A model generated the notes under the pieces. The model saw only the letters and a program-made list of their open reading frames with translations. It was not told where the DNA came from and searched no databases. From assembly GCA_947626345.1 (NCBI GenBank), contig CANQSF010000013.1:1-64000 (forward strand): 64,000 bases of DNA, read 5' to 3'. Source of the stretch: an uncultured Oscillospiraceae bacterium. GTDB taxonomy: Bacteria > Bacillota > Clostridia > Oscillospirales > Oscillospiraceae. Each line of letters begins with the position of its first letter. The first letter of the stretch is position 1. Position numbers and translations under genes: made by a program. This document shows positions 16,178 to 24,529 of this stretch, in pieces.

Positions 16178-17017
16178 TCACTTTCCTTCCCGGGCCCGCT
16201 CCAGGAGCTGGGCGTACTGCTGGGTGTACTCGGGGAAATCGTTGTGGGTCAGGATGCCCACCAGGATCTTGTCCCGGCGCTTCTCCTCGCTCATGGCGTA
16301 GTAGCGGCTGGCGGGGACCATATTGTCCCGCTGCCAGGTGAGCATCTCCACCGCGCCGCCCTTGTGGTTCTTCCGGCCGTAGTAGGTGGGGCAGGCGGAA
16401 TACACGTCCACCAGGGAGAAGCCCCTGTGGAGGATGCCCTGTTTGATCAGTTCGATGGTCTCCCGGGCGTGATACGCCGAGCCCCGGGCGGTGAAGGACG
16501 CCCCCGCGCCCGCCGCCAGCTGGGCGATGTCGAAGGGCCGGTCGATGTTGCCGTAGGGGGCCGTGGTGGCCACGTCCCCGGTGGGGGTGGTGGGGGAATA
16601 CTGCCCGCCGGTCATGCCGTAGATGTCGTTGTTGAAGGCGATGACCGTCAGGCCGATGTTCCGGCGGGCGGCGTGGATCAGGTGGTTGCCGCCGATGGCG
16701 GAGCAGTCCCCATCGCCGGTGAGGACGATGACCTCCAGATCCGGGCGGGCGAATTTGATGCCCGTGGCAAAGGCGATGGCCCGGCCGTGGGTGGTGTGGA
16801 TGGAGTTGAAGTCCATATACCCCGCCGCCCGGGAGGAGCAGCCGATGCCGGAGACGATCACCGTCTTCTCCCGGCTGACGCGGCAGTCCGGATCGTCGAT
16901 CAGCTCCTGCAGCGCCACGGCCACATCCCGCATGATGATGCCGTTGCCGCAGCCGGCGCACCAGATATGGGGCAGGTGGTCGATGCGCATGAATTTGTGG
17001 ATCAGATCACTGGGCAT
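16178..17017 (-). CDS. korB: 2-oxoacid:ferredoxin oxidoreductase beta subunit (TPP-binding)
   Basis: A 279-residue protein. 'HIWCAGCGNGIIMRDVA' holds the N-terminal Cys pair of KorB-type subunits. 'LTGDGDCSAIGGNHLIHAARRN' is the thiamine diphosphate/Mg motif (GDGx...N), and 'GMTGGQYSPTTPTG' is the conserved TPP-site loop. It is the catalytic subunit, four bases downstream of korA. 2-oxoglutarate is the most likely substrate by subunit composition; a branched-chain 2-oxoacid (Vor) cannot be excluded. Confidence 0.92.
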   Translation of the reverse strand: MPSDLIHKFMRIDHLPHIWCAGCGNGIIMRDVAVALQELIDDPDCRVSREKTVIVSGIGCSSRAAGYMDFNSIHTTHGRAIAFATGIKFARPDLEVIVLTGDGDCSAIGGNHLIHAARRNIGLTVIAFNNDIYGMTGGQYSPTTPTGDVATTAPYGNIDRPFDIAQLAAGAGASFTARGSAYHARETIELIKQGILHRGFSLVDVYSACPTYYGRKNHKGGAVEMLTWQRDNMVPASRYYAMSEEKRRDKILVGILTHNDFPEYTQQYAQLLERAREGK

Positions 17018-17020
17018 GGC

Positions 17021-18160
17021 TCACACCTCCGTCCGGCGCAGCGCGCCGAGGATATCGTCCGGGGAGATCACGGTGCCGTCCAGACGGCCGAGAAAGTCCA
17101 CCGGCACCTTTCCCTCCGCCACCCGGCGCACCTCCAGGACCATCTGGCCGTAGTTGTGCTCCACGGTCAGGATCCGCTTCAGGCCGGGCAGCCGCTCCCG
17201 CAGCTGCTTTTCCGGGAAGGGCCAGACCGTGATGGGCCGGAACATGCCCACCTTCATGCCCGCCTCCCGGGCCTGGAGCACGGCGCTCATCGCCGCCCGG
17301 GCGGTGCCGCCGAAGCACACCACCGCGGTGTCCGCGTCGTCCATAAAGACCTGCTCCGTGCGGATGATGTCGTCCAGGTTCCGGTCGATCTTCTCCATCA
17401 GCCGGGTGTACAGGGCCTCCGCCACGGCGGGGTCGTTGGTGGGGAAGCCGGACACGTCGTGGGCCAGGCCGGTGATGTTGTACCGCTCGCCCTGGCCGAA
17501 GGGCTTCATGGCCGGCACGTACTTCCCCTCCGGCACGTAGTAGCACTGCTTGTTGGCGCCGTCGTGGTAGGAGATATGGCGCTTGTTGATGATCAGGTCG
17601 TTGGGGTCCGGCAGCTCCACGCCCTCCCGCATGTGGCCTACGATCTCGTCCATGAGGAAGATCACCGGCGTGCGGTATTTCTCCGACAGGTTGAACGCCC
17701 GCACGATCAGCTTATAGGTCTCCAGCACCGACGACGGGCTCAGGGCGATCACCGGGTGGTCGCCGTGGGTGCCCCAGCGGGCCTGCATGTAATCCCCCTG
17801 GGAGGGGCTGGTGGGCAGGCCCGTGGAGGGTCCCGACCGCTGTACGTCCACGATCACGCAGGGGATCTCCGCCATGCACCCGTAGCCGATGTTCTCCTGC
17901 TTGAGGGAGAAGCCCGGCCCGGAGGTGGCGGTCATGGCCTTCACGCCGGTGGCGGAGGCGCCCAGCACCGCCGCCATGGAGGCCAGCTCGTCCTCCATCT
18001 GGATGAACCGCCCGCCCACCTGGGGCAGGCGCAGGGCGCACAGCTCGGCGATCTCCGTGGAGGGCGTGATGGGATAGCCGGCGTAAAACCGCATCCCGGC
18101 GGCGATGGCTCCCTCCACGCAGGCCTCGTTGCCCTGCATCAGCACTCTTTTTCTCTCCAT
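17021..18160 (-). CDS. korA: 2-oxoacid:ferredoxin oxidoreductase alpha subunit
   Basis: A 379-residue protein. 'GNEACVEGAIAAGMRFYAGYPITPSTEIAE' is the hallmark N-terminal pyrimidine-binding region, 'TATSGPGFSLKQENIGYG' follows, and the C-terminal transketolase-like domain ('VEHNYGQMVLEVRRVAEG') ends the protein. ATG 18160 was chosen because it starts at the family N-terminus; the upstream in-frame extension overlaps the ferredoxin gene. The gene begins five bases after the korD stop. Confidence 0.93.
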   Translation of the reverse strand: MERKRVLMQGNEACVEGAIAAGMRFYAGYPITPSTEIAELCALRLPQVGGRFIQMEDELASMAAVLGASATGVKAMTATSGPGFSLKQENIGYGCMAEIPCVIVDVQRSGPSTGLPTSPSQGDYMQARWGTHGDHPVIALSPSSVLETYKLIVRAFNLSEKYRTPVIFLMDEIVGHMREGVELPDPNDLIINKRHISYHDGANKQCYYVPEGKYVPAMKPFGQGERYNITGLAHDVSGFPTNDPAVAEALYTRLMEKIDRNLDDIIRTEQVFMDDADTAVVCFGGTARAAMSAVLQAREAGMKVGMFRPITVWPFPEKQLRERLPGLKRILTVEHNYGQMVLEVRRVAEGKVPVDFLGRLDGTVISPDDILGALRRTEV

Positions 18161-18165
18161 AGCGC

Positions 18166-18366
18166 TCACTCCTCCAGATCCTCCAGCCAGATGGCGTAAT
18201 CCGGGCACCGCAGCTCGCACTGCCCGCACAGCACGCACTGGCCGTCCGGCTTGAGCCGGACCTTCTCCTCCGCCAGCTCCAGGGCCTGCTTGGGGCAGAA
18301 CGCCACGCATATGCCGCAGCCCTTGCACCAGCTGGGATCCAGGACCAGCTTCTTCTTCCCTGCCAT
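18166..18366 (-). CDS. korD: 2-oxoacid oxidoreductase delta subunit, 2x[4Fe-4S] ferredoxin
   Basis: A 66-residue protein with two clusters, 'CKGCGICVAFCPKQ' and 'CVLCGQCELRCPDY', each CxxCxxCxxxCP. ATG 18366 starts at the family N-terminus, with AAGGAGGG upstream. It is the first gene of the korDABC operon and relays electrons from the TPP subunit to soluble ferredoxin. Confidence 0.92.
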   Translation of the reverse strand: MAGKKKLVLDPSWCKGCGICVAFCPKQALELAEEKVRLKPDGQCVLCGQCELRCPDYAIWLEDLEE

Positions 18367-18398
18367 TTTTCGCCCTCCTTTTGGGTTTTTTCGCACAA

Positions 18399-18428
18399 GA
18401 GGACGGCACCCGCGCCGGATGCCGCCTC
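18399..18428 (-). terminator. Hairpin between the membrane-protein gene and korD
   Basis: An imperfect 12-bp stem (18399-18410 with 18417-18428). The minus-strand tail TTGTGCG is a weak U-tract, so it may separate the transcripts only partly. No clear korD promoter was found in the gap. Confidence 0.4.
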
Positions 18429-18442
18429 TATAGTCACGCTCT

Positions 18443-19249
18443 TTATTCCCGCTCCTCCGGACCGACCGGCGTCAGGGGCTTCGTTTTCAAGTTCTCCGTG
18501 ATGCTGAACACCCACAGCAGCATCTGCACCGCCACGGAGGCATACATCAGGCTCATGCCGATGCCGTTGTCGTCGATGGCGCTCATGACGCACAGCAGCA
18601 CCGCCATGCTGCAGGTGAACAGCGCCCCCCAGGGGTGGGCCGAGTGGAAGAAATAGCCGGAGAAATAATATCCCGCCAGCAGCACCGCGCACTGGGCGAA
18701 GATCTCCACCACGAACCGCCAGATCTGCGGGTCCGTGGCCGCGTCCCGATAGCCGGTGATCAGCCAGATCAGCGCGAACAGCATATACGCCAGCGCCCCC
18801 TTCCGGGCGTTGGCCGCGCCATCCTCCTTGGGGGCGTTCACGGCGATCACCGCCGAGCCGAACGCGCCTGCCATGGCCGCGCCGCCGCACAGCCGGTGCA
18901 GGCCGGGCCACATCACGTCCTCCCCCGGAGATATCAGCACCATGGCCCCCGCCAGCGCCAGCAGCACGGAGGGGATCAGGGAGATGATGCCGAAGAAGGG
19001 GCTCTGGGCCGCCAGGGCCTTTTCCGGCTCTGTGGGCGCGTCGAACTGGCGCAGGTAAAACAGCAGATACCCCGCCAGCAGCAGCGCCGTCGCCGCGATG
19101 ATCAGGATCACCAGCCAGCTGATGAGGGCGTTGGGCGCCAGACCCGTCTCCTCGTCAGCGATGCGCATGTCCTGCAACCACCGGAACAGAAAGCCCACCG
19201 CGCTGATGACCGCCACGACGCTGGTCAATTTGAAAGCTTCACTTCGCAT
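18443..19249 (-). CDS. Multi-spanning membrane protein of unknown function
   Basis: A 268-residue protein with about seven hydrophobic segments ('LVILIIAATALLLAGYLLFYL', 'FVVEIFAQCAVLLAGYYFSGYFF' and others). I recognise no family. ATG 19249 has GGAG ten bases upstream. An in-frame GTG at 19282 lies almost at the predicted transcription start and is less likely. It has its own promoter (19288-19316) and is divergent from spoIID. Confidence 0.7.
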   Translation of the reverse strand: MRSEAFKLTSVVAVISAVGFLFRWLQDMRIADEETGLAPNALISWLVILIIAATALLLAGYLLFYLRQFDAPTEPEKALAAQSPFFGIISLIPSVLLALAGAMVLISPGEDVMWPGLHRLCGGAAMAGAFGSAVIAVNAPKEDGAANARKGALAYMLFALIWLITGYRDAATDPQIWRFVVEIFAQCAVLLAGYYFSGYFFHSAHPWGALFTCSMAVLLCVMSAIDDNGIGMSLMYASVAVQMLLWVFSITENLKTKPLTPVGPEERE

Positions 19250-19287
19250 AAGCCGCTCCGTTCCGCCATAGTATTGTTCCACCGGCG

Positions 19288-19316
19288 ATTATATACCAAC
19301 CGCCGTGCCCCGTCAA
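19288..19316 (-). promoter_or_regulatory. Promoter of the 268-residue membrane protein
   Basis: Minus strand: TTGACG (19316-19311), 17-base spacer, TATAAT (19293-19288). Confidence 0.7.
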
Positions 19317-19351
19317 GGGACAGACTTAGTCAAAAAGGAGATGCACACGCC

Positions 19352-20302
19352 ATGAGATACGCCGTCTCGCTGCTGCTGTGGTGCGCGCTCACCGCCGGTC
19401 TGGCGGGCCTGTATCAGCTGGAGGAGACCGCCCCGCCGGAGGACGCCTCCGCCGACGGCCAGACGCCCCTGGTGCTGCTGACGGAGGACGGGCCGCGGCA
19501 GACGACCATGGCCGACTGGCTGCCCTTCGCCCTGGCGGCGGAGATGCCCGCGTCCTTCGGCGGCGAGGCCCTGAAGGCCCAGGCCGTGGCCCTGCGGACC
19601 CTGGCGCTGGCCGGCGGCCGGCACGCCGACGCAAACGTCTGCACCGACGCCGGCTGCTGCGCCGCCTGGCTGGACGAGCCCGCCCTGCGGGCGCGATGGC
19701 AGGACGGCTACGAGGAGAACATGGCCGCGCTGCGCGATGCCGCGGCCGCCACGGACGGGGAATATCTCACCTACGGCGGCCAGCCCATCCAGGCCGCCTT
19801 CCACTCCAGCTCCGCCGGATGCACGGAGGACAGCGGGGCCATATGGTCCCCGCTGCCCTATCTGGTCAGCGTGTTCAGTCCGGAGACGGAGCAGGACGTG
19901 CCGGATCTGGTGTCCACCGTCACGGTCCCGGCGGAGGAGTTTGCCCGCACCCTCGATCTGGACACGGACCTGCCGCCGGAGCGGTGGCTGGGCCCTCTTG
20001 CCCGGGACGCGGCCGGGCGGACGGACACGCTCCTCATTGCCGGCACGGCCTATACCGGCAGCCGGCTGCGGAGCCTGTTCGGCCTGCGCAGCACCGCCTT
20101 CACCGTGGAATGGGACGGCCAGGCCTTCGTGTTCACCGTATCCGGCTACGGCCACGGGGTGGGCATGAGCCAATACGGCGCCCGCGCCTTTGCCGCCATG
20201 GGCATAGACTACCGCCATATCCTGGCCCACTACTACCCGGGCACCGTCATGGCGGTGTGGTCGCCCGCCGGCGCCGTGCCGGCGGGAAAAAGCCCGGCAT
20301 AG
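19352..20302 (+). CDS. spoIID: SpoIID/LytB-family protein (stage II sporulation protein D)
   Basis: A 316-residue protein with an N-terminal signal anchor ('RYAVSLLLWCALTAGLAGLY'). 'PASFGGEALKAQAVALRTLAL' and 'QAAFHSSSAGCTED' are core motifs, and the C-terminal 'GYGHGVGMSQYGARAFA' is diagnostic. SpoIID is a lytic transglycosylase at the engulfing septum that cuts denuded glycan during spore formation. ATG 19352 follows AAGGAG; long in-frame upstream sequence is antisense to the membrane gene. No spoIIQ or spoIIIA neighbours are present. Confidence 0.92.
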   Translation: MRYAVSLLLWCALTAGLAGLYQLEETAPPEDASADGQTPLVLLTEDGPRQTTMADWLPFALAAEMPASFGGEALKAQAVALRTLALAGGRHADANVCTDAGCCAAWLDEPALRARWQDGYEENMAALRDAAAATDGEYLTYGGQPIQAAFHSSSAGCTEDSGAIWSPLPYLVSVFSPETEQDVPDLVSTVTVPAEEFARTLDLDTDLPPERWLGPLARDAAGRTDTLLIAGTAYTGSRLRSLFGLRSTAFTVEWDGQAFVFTVSGYGHGVGMSQYGARAFAAMGIDYRHILAHYYPGTVMAVWSPAGAVPAGKSPA

Positions 20303-20307
20303 GGCGG

Positions 20308-20718
20308 TCAGACGTTCTCCTGCCCTTCCAGGAACACCATCTCGAAGGTGGCGGCGCACACCAGCTTGCCGGACTCGTCGCGGGCCTCGGCCACGCAGTA
20401 GGCGTGGGTGCGGCCGTGGTCCGTGACCCGGCCCTCCGCCGTGATCACCCGGCCGGTGCCGGGCCGCAGGAAGTGGATGTCCGCCGAGCGGGTGACCACG
20501 CCCCTGCCCAGGGAGGTGGCGGCGGTACCGGCGGCGGTGTCGCACATGGCGAACAGCAGCCCGCCGTGGGCGAAATGGTGCGGGTTGCACTTCTCCTCGC
20601 TCATCTCCACCCGGCAGGCGCAGTAGCCCTCGCCCACCTCCGTGACGGTGATGCCGTTGTGCAGGGCAAAGCCCTCCTGCCGGTTCACCCGGTCCTTCAG
20701 CCACTGCGCGTCCACCAT
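20308..20718 (-). CDS. PaaI-type hotdog-fold thioesterase
   Basis: A 136-residue hotdog-fold protein. 'HHFAHGGLLFAMCDTAAGTAA' is the PaaI-type active-site region with conserved HGG and the acidic residue in 'CDTAAG'; 'SADIHFLRPGTG' and 'GRTHAYCVAEARDESG' complete the fold. It hydrolyses acyl- or aryl-CoA thioesters. ATG 20718 has GGAGG seven bases upstream; ATG 20724 is too close to that site. The gene is convergent with spoIID, five bases away. Confidence 0.88.
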   Translation of the reverse strand: MVDAQWLKDRVNRQEGFALHNGITVTEVGEGYCACRVEMSEEKCNPHHFAHGGLLFAMCDTAAGTAATSLGRGVVTRSADIHFLRPGTGRVITAEGRVTDHGRTHAYCVAEARDESGKLVCAATFEMVFLEGQENV

Positions 20719-20783
20719 GTTCATCCCTCCGCGCGAAAAAATAGGGCGGGCAACGGCCCGCCCCGCGGGAGAAGATTGTATCA

Positions 20784-23246
20784 TCATTCTCCCCTTTCGT
20801 CAACTTTTTCCACCGCGGGGACCCCGTCCCGGCGGATCAGGCGCACCCGGTCCCCGGGGCCGAGGGAGCCGTCCAGCAGCATCCCCGCCAAGGCGTCCTC
20901 CACCGTCCGGCGCAGGCACCGGCGCAGCGGCCGCGCCCCATAGACCGGGTCGTATCCCCGCTCCGCCAGGGCGTCCAGCCCCTCCTCCGTCACGGTCATC
21001 TCCACGCCCTTTTCCTCCAGCCGCCGGACCACCCGGTCCGCCATGGCCCCGGCGATGGCCCGCAGCTCGGCCCGCTCCAGGGGCCGGAACACCACCACCG
21101 CGTCCATCCGGTTGAGCAGCTCCGGCCGGAACACCCGCTTCGCCTCGTCCATCACCCGGCGGCGCAGCTGCTCGTACCGGGTCTCGGCGGTGTCCTCCCT
21201 GCCGGAAAAGCCCATCGGCCCGGCGCCGCTGAGGATGGTCTGGGCCCCCACGTTGGAGGTCATCACCACCACCGCGCTGCGAAAGTCCGCCCGCCGGCCG
21301 TGGCTGTCGGTGAGGGAGCCCTCCTCCAATATCTGCAGCAGCAGCCCCCACACGTCCTCGTGGGCCTTCTCCAGCTCGTCGAACAGCACCACGCTCCAGG
21401 GCTTGCGCCGCACCTTCTCCGTCAGGAAGCCCCCCTCGTCGTGGCCCACGTACCCCGGCGGCGCGCCGATGAGGCGGCTGACGGAGTGCTTCTCCATATA
21501 CTCGGACATATCCACCCGGATGACGGCCTTCTCGTCGCCGTATACCGCCTCCGCCAGGGCCCGACACAGCTCCGTCTTCCCCACGCCGGTGGGCCCCAGG
21601 AACAGGAAGCTCCCCACCGGCCGGCCCGGGTCCGCCAGGCCCACCCGGCCCAGCCGCACCGCCCGGCACACGGCGGACACCGCCTCGTCCTGGCCGATGA
21701 GCCGCCGGTGGATGATCTCCTCCAGCTTGCCCAGCCGCTCGCTCTCCTCCCTCGTCAGCTCCTCCACCGGCACGCCGGTCCATCCGGACACCACCGCCGC
21801 CACGTCCCCGGGGCCCACCGAGGGCGCGTTCGCCCCCGCGCTGGCCGTCCAGGCGCACCGGGCCGCGTCCAGCTCCAGCCGCTGGCGCAGCTCCTGGTCC
21901 CGCAGGGAGGCCGCGCCCTCGAAGTCCTGCTCCTTCACCGCCTGCTCCTTGGCCTGCATCAGGCTCTGGACCCGCTCCTGGGCCTGCCGGACGCCCTCCG
22001 GCACCCGGCAGCCCGCCATCCGCACCCGGCTGGCCGCCTCGTCGATGAGGTCGATGGCCTTGTCCGGCAGGTACCGGTCGGGGATATACCGCACGGACAG
22101 CCGCACCGCCGCCTCGATGGCCCCGTCGGTGATGACCAGGCCGTGGTGGGCCTCGTACCGGTCCCGCAGGCCCTTCAGGATCGCCACGCTCTCCTCCGCC
22201 GTGGGCTCCGGCACCGTCACCGGCTGGAACCGCCGCTCCAGCGCCGCGTCCTTCTCCACATGGGTCCGGTACTCCTCCGGGGTGGTGGCCCCCACCAGCT
22301 GGATCTGGCCCCGGCCCAGGGCGGGCTTGAGGATGTTGGCCGCGTCGATGGCCCCCTCCGCCGCGCCGGCGCCCACGATGGTGTGCAGCTCGTCCACGAA
22401 CAGGATCACGTCCTCCGCCCGGGACGCCTCCCGGACCACCGCCTTCACCCGGTCCTCAAAGTCCCCCCGGTACTTGGTCCCCGCCAGCATGGAGGGGATG
22501 TCCAGCGCCACGATCCGCTTTTTCCGCAGATGCTCCGGCACGTCCCCGGCCGCCACCCGTCGGGCCAGGGCCTCCGCCACCGCGGTCTTGCCCACCCCGG
22601 GCTCGCCGATGAGCACCGGGTTGTTCTTCGTCCGGCGGGACAGGATCTGGATCACCCGCTCCAGCTCCTTCTCCCGGCCGATCACCGGGTCCAGCCGGCC
22701 CCGGGCGGCCAGCTCCGTCAGGTCCCGGCTGTACTGGTCCAGCGTCCGGGTCTCGCTGCGCCGGCCGGAGGCGCGGGCGGCGCCCTCCTCCTGGCGGGGA
22801 CAGCGGTCCGCCCGGTCGAAGATGCCCATCACGTCGGAATAGAGATCGTTGGGGTCCACCCCCGCCTGCTCCACCGCCCGGGTCCCGGCGCAGTCCGACT
22901 GGCGCAGGATGCCCATGAGCAGATGCTCCGTGCCCACGAAGTGGTGGCCCAGCCGGGCCGCGTCCGAGCAGGCCAGCTCGATGCACCGCTTGGCCTTGGG
23001 CGTCAGCCCCTGGGCGGGCGGACCGGGGGTCCCCCGGCCGGCGGCGCTGGTGACCAGCTCCGTCACCGCCACCGCCTCCAGCCCCCGCCGCCGCAGGCAG
23101 CGGCCGGCCAGGCCCTCTCCCTCCCGCATCAGCCCCAGCAGCAAATGCTCCGTGCCCACATAGCTGTGGCCCAGCTCCCGGCTGGCCTCATAGGCCTGTT
23201 CGATGGCCTTCTGCGCCCGCATAGTGAAGCGCTCCGACTGTTTCAT
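20784..23246 (-). CDS. clpC: ClpC-type AAA+ unfoldase
   Basis: An 820-residue protein. It has two N-terminal Clp repeats (about 1-145), AAA-1 with Walker A 'GEPGVGKTAVAEAL' and Walker B 'VILFVDELHTIVG', a UVR-like middle insert ('FEGAASLRDQELRQ'), and AAA-2 with 'GPTGVGKTELCRAL' and 'SVVLFDELEKAH', ending in the D2 small domain ('GYDPVYGARPLRRCL'). It unfolds substrates for ClpP. ATG 23246 has GGAGG eight bases upstream; ATG 23252 is too close. It is unaccompanied by ctsR/mcsA/mcsB, and I saw no CtsR-type heptad repeat upstream, so control differs from the Bacillus operon. Confidence 0.94.
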   Translation of the reverse strand: MKQSERFTMRAQKAIEQAYEASRELGHSYVGTEHLLLGLMREGEGLAGRCLRRRGLEAVAVTELVTSAAGRGTPGPPAQGLTPKAKRCIELACSDAARLGHHFVGTEHLLMGILRQSDCAGTRAVEQAGVDPNDLYSDVMGIFDRADRCPRQEEGAARASGRRSETRTLDQYSRDLTELAARGRLDPVIGREKELERVIQILSRRTKNNPVLIGEPGVGKTAVAEALARRVAAGDVPEHLRKKRIVALDIPSMLAGTKYRGDFEDRVKAVVREASRAEDVILFVDELHTIVGAGAAEGAIDAANILKPALGRGQIQLVGATTPEEYRTHVEKDAALERRFQPVTVPEPTAEESVAILKGLRDRYEAHHGLVITDGAIEAAVRLSVRYIPDRYLPDKAIDLIDEAASRVRMAGCRVPEGVRQAQERVQSLMQAKEQAVKEQDFEGAASLRDQELRQRLELDAARCAWTASAGANAPSVGPGDVAAVVSGWTGVPVEELTREESERLGKLEEIIHRRLIGQDEAVSAVCRAVRLGRVGLADPGRPVGSFLFLGPTGVGKTELCRALAEAVYGDEKAVIRVDMSEYMEKHSVSRLIGAPPGYVGHDEGGFLTEKVRRKPWSVVLFDELEKAHEDVWGLLLQILEEGSLTDSHGRRADFRSAVVVMTSNVGAQTILSGAGPMGFSGREDTAETRYEQLRRRVMDEAKRVFRPELLNRMDAVVVFRPLERAELRAIAGAMADRVVRRLEEKGVEMTVTEEGLDALAERGYDPVYGARPLRRCLRRTVEDALAGMLLDGSLGPGDRVRLIRRDGVPAVEKVDERGE

Positions 23247-23424
23247 TCCCATCGCCTCCGGGATGATTATAGCCGGAACCGGCCGAATAAAAGCGCGACA
23301 CCGGCGGAAAAGTTCCGCGGAAGGTACCTCCGCCGGCTCCCGCGGAAGATATCGGGACGGCCGAACGCTTGCGCCGCAAGGGTTTGCGGTCTCGAACTTT
23401 CTTTTGGAAAGGCTCAAAAAAGTG

Positions 23425-23453
23425 TTGAAAACCGAGACCCTTTGTGTTAGTAT
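23425..23453 (+). promoter_or_regulatory. Promoter of the ferredoxin gene
   Basis: TTGAAA (23425-23430), 17-base spacer, TAGTAT (23448-23453), 35 bases before the ATG. Confidence 0.65.
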
Positions 23454-23487
23454 GTTTGCGTACATAAAAACAACGGAGGTATTCGAT

Positions 23488-23658
23488 ATGGCTTACAAGA
23501 TCTCTGACGCTTGCATCAGCTGCGGTTCCTGCGCTGATCAGTGCCCTGTCGAGGCCATCAGCGAGGGCGATGGCAAGTACGTCATCGACCCCGACAAGTG
23601 CATCTCCTGCGGCTCCTGCGCCGAGCAGTGCCCCATGAGTGCCATCGCTGAGGAGTGA
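23488..23658 (+). CDS. 2x[4Fe-4S] clostridial ferredoxin
   Basis: A 56-residue protein with 'CISCGSCADQCPVEAI' and 'CISCGSCAEQCPMSAI', the pair of CxxCxxCxxxCP clusters of clostridial ferredoxin. It is a soluble low-potential carrier, for example for KorABCD and hydrogenases. ATG 23488 has GGAGG upstream. It has its own promoter and terminator. Codon use (CTC/TGC/GAG-rich, few rare codons) suits high expression. Confidence 0.96.
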   Translation: MAYKISDACISCGSCADQCPVEAISEGDGKYVIDPDKCISCGSCAEQCPMSAIAEE

Positions 23659-23672
23659 TCGACACAAAAAAA

Positions 23673-23714
23673 CCGCGGGCGGTATGCATAGCGCATATCG
23701 CCCGCGGCCTTTTT
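23673..23714 (+). terminator. Terminator of the ferredoxin gene
   Basis: A 12-13-bp G+C-rich stem (23673-23685 with 23695-23707), then CCTTTTTAC. Confidence 0.8.
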
Positions 23715-23728
23715 ACGGAGGAAACAGG

Positions 23729-24433
23729 ATGCGGCAGTTATGGCCCGGCGGACCGGTCTATAAGGACGAGACGGTGTTTCGGATCACCACCGACTCCGTG
23801 CTGCTGGCGCATTTCGCCGCCCGGCGGGAGAGCGTAGAGCTGGCCATGGACATCGGCTGCGGCGGCGGGCTGCTGGGCGTGCTGCTCCACGAGCAGTTCC
23901 CCGGCGGGACCTACGACGCCGTGGACATCCGCCCGGACGCGGTCCGGGCATGCCAGGAAAATTATCGCGCCAACGGCATCCGGGGCCGGGCAGCCTGCCT
24001 GGACGCCCGCCAGTACCGGTCCATGGAAGGGGCCGGGACCTACGACCTGGTGGTCTGCAACCCGCCCTATTACTATATGGGCAAGACCTCGCCCGACCGG
24101 GACCGGGCCGCCGCCCGGGGGGACGGGCTGTCCCCGGCCCAGTTCTCCGGCGCGGCCAGCTATCTCTTGCGCCGGGGCGGCAGCTTCTGCCTGGTCCACA
24201 AGCCGGAGTTTCTGGCGGACATCTTCGCCGCCATGCGCCTGGCGGACATCGAGCCGAAGCGGATGCGCTTCGCCGTCCACAAGGCGGACAGCGCTCCCTC
24301 CCTGGTGCTGATCGAGGGCCGCCGGGGCGGCCGGCCGGGGCTGGAGGTGCAGCCCATGCTGGTCCTGGTCGCGGCCGACGGCTCCCCCACCGACGAGGCC
24401 CGCCGGATCTATCACATGCGCGCAAAGGCGTGA
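23729..24433 (+). CDS. trmN6: tRNA1(Val) (adenine37-N6)-methyltransferase family protein
   Basis: A 234-residue SAM-dependent methyltransferase. 'AMDIGCGGGLLGVLL' is motif I, 'YDAVDIRPDAVRACQEN' motif II, and 'DLVVCNPPYYYMG' is the NPPY adenine-N6 motif. Family members methylate A37 of a tRNA. ATG 23729 follows GGAGG by seven bases. It lies 15 bases after the ferredoxin terminator and may use read-through or an unseen promoter. The tRNA target is inferred from family. Confidence 0.85.
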   Translation: MRQLWPGGPVYKDETVFRITTDSVLLAHFAARRESVELAMDIGCGGGLLGVLLHEQFPGGTYDAVDIRPDAVRACQENYRANGIRGRAACLDARQYRSMEGAGTYDLVVCNPPYYYMGKTSPDRDRAAARGDGLSPAQFSGAASYLLRRGGSFCLVHKPEFLADIFAAMRLADIEPKRMRFAVHKADSAPSLVLIEGRRGGRPGLEVQPMLVLVAADGSPTDEARRIYHMRAKA

Positions 24434-24459
24434 GCTCTCCCGCTCGCCATATAAATATC

Positions 24460-24500
24460 GGGGCCGCTGCAAGGCATTTGCAGCGGCCCCTTTTTTATTT
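24460..24500 (+). terminator. Terminator of trmN6-like gene
   Basis: A 13-bp stem (24460-24472 with 24478-24490), followed by TTTTTTATTTT. The A-rich requirement for the opposite strand is not met. Confidence 0.8.
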
Positions 24501-24529
24501 TGCTCGCGTCCGCCGGAGCGGAGGCGCCG

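Noticed and set aside
14048..18199. A 1383-codon open frame antisense to the kor operon
   Set aside because: Same codon-bias artefact; composition is His/Gly/Arg-rich, and every sense gene beneath is a recognised family.
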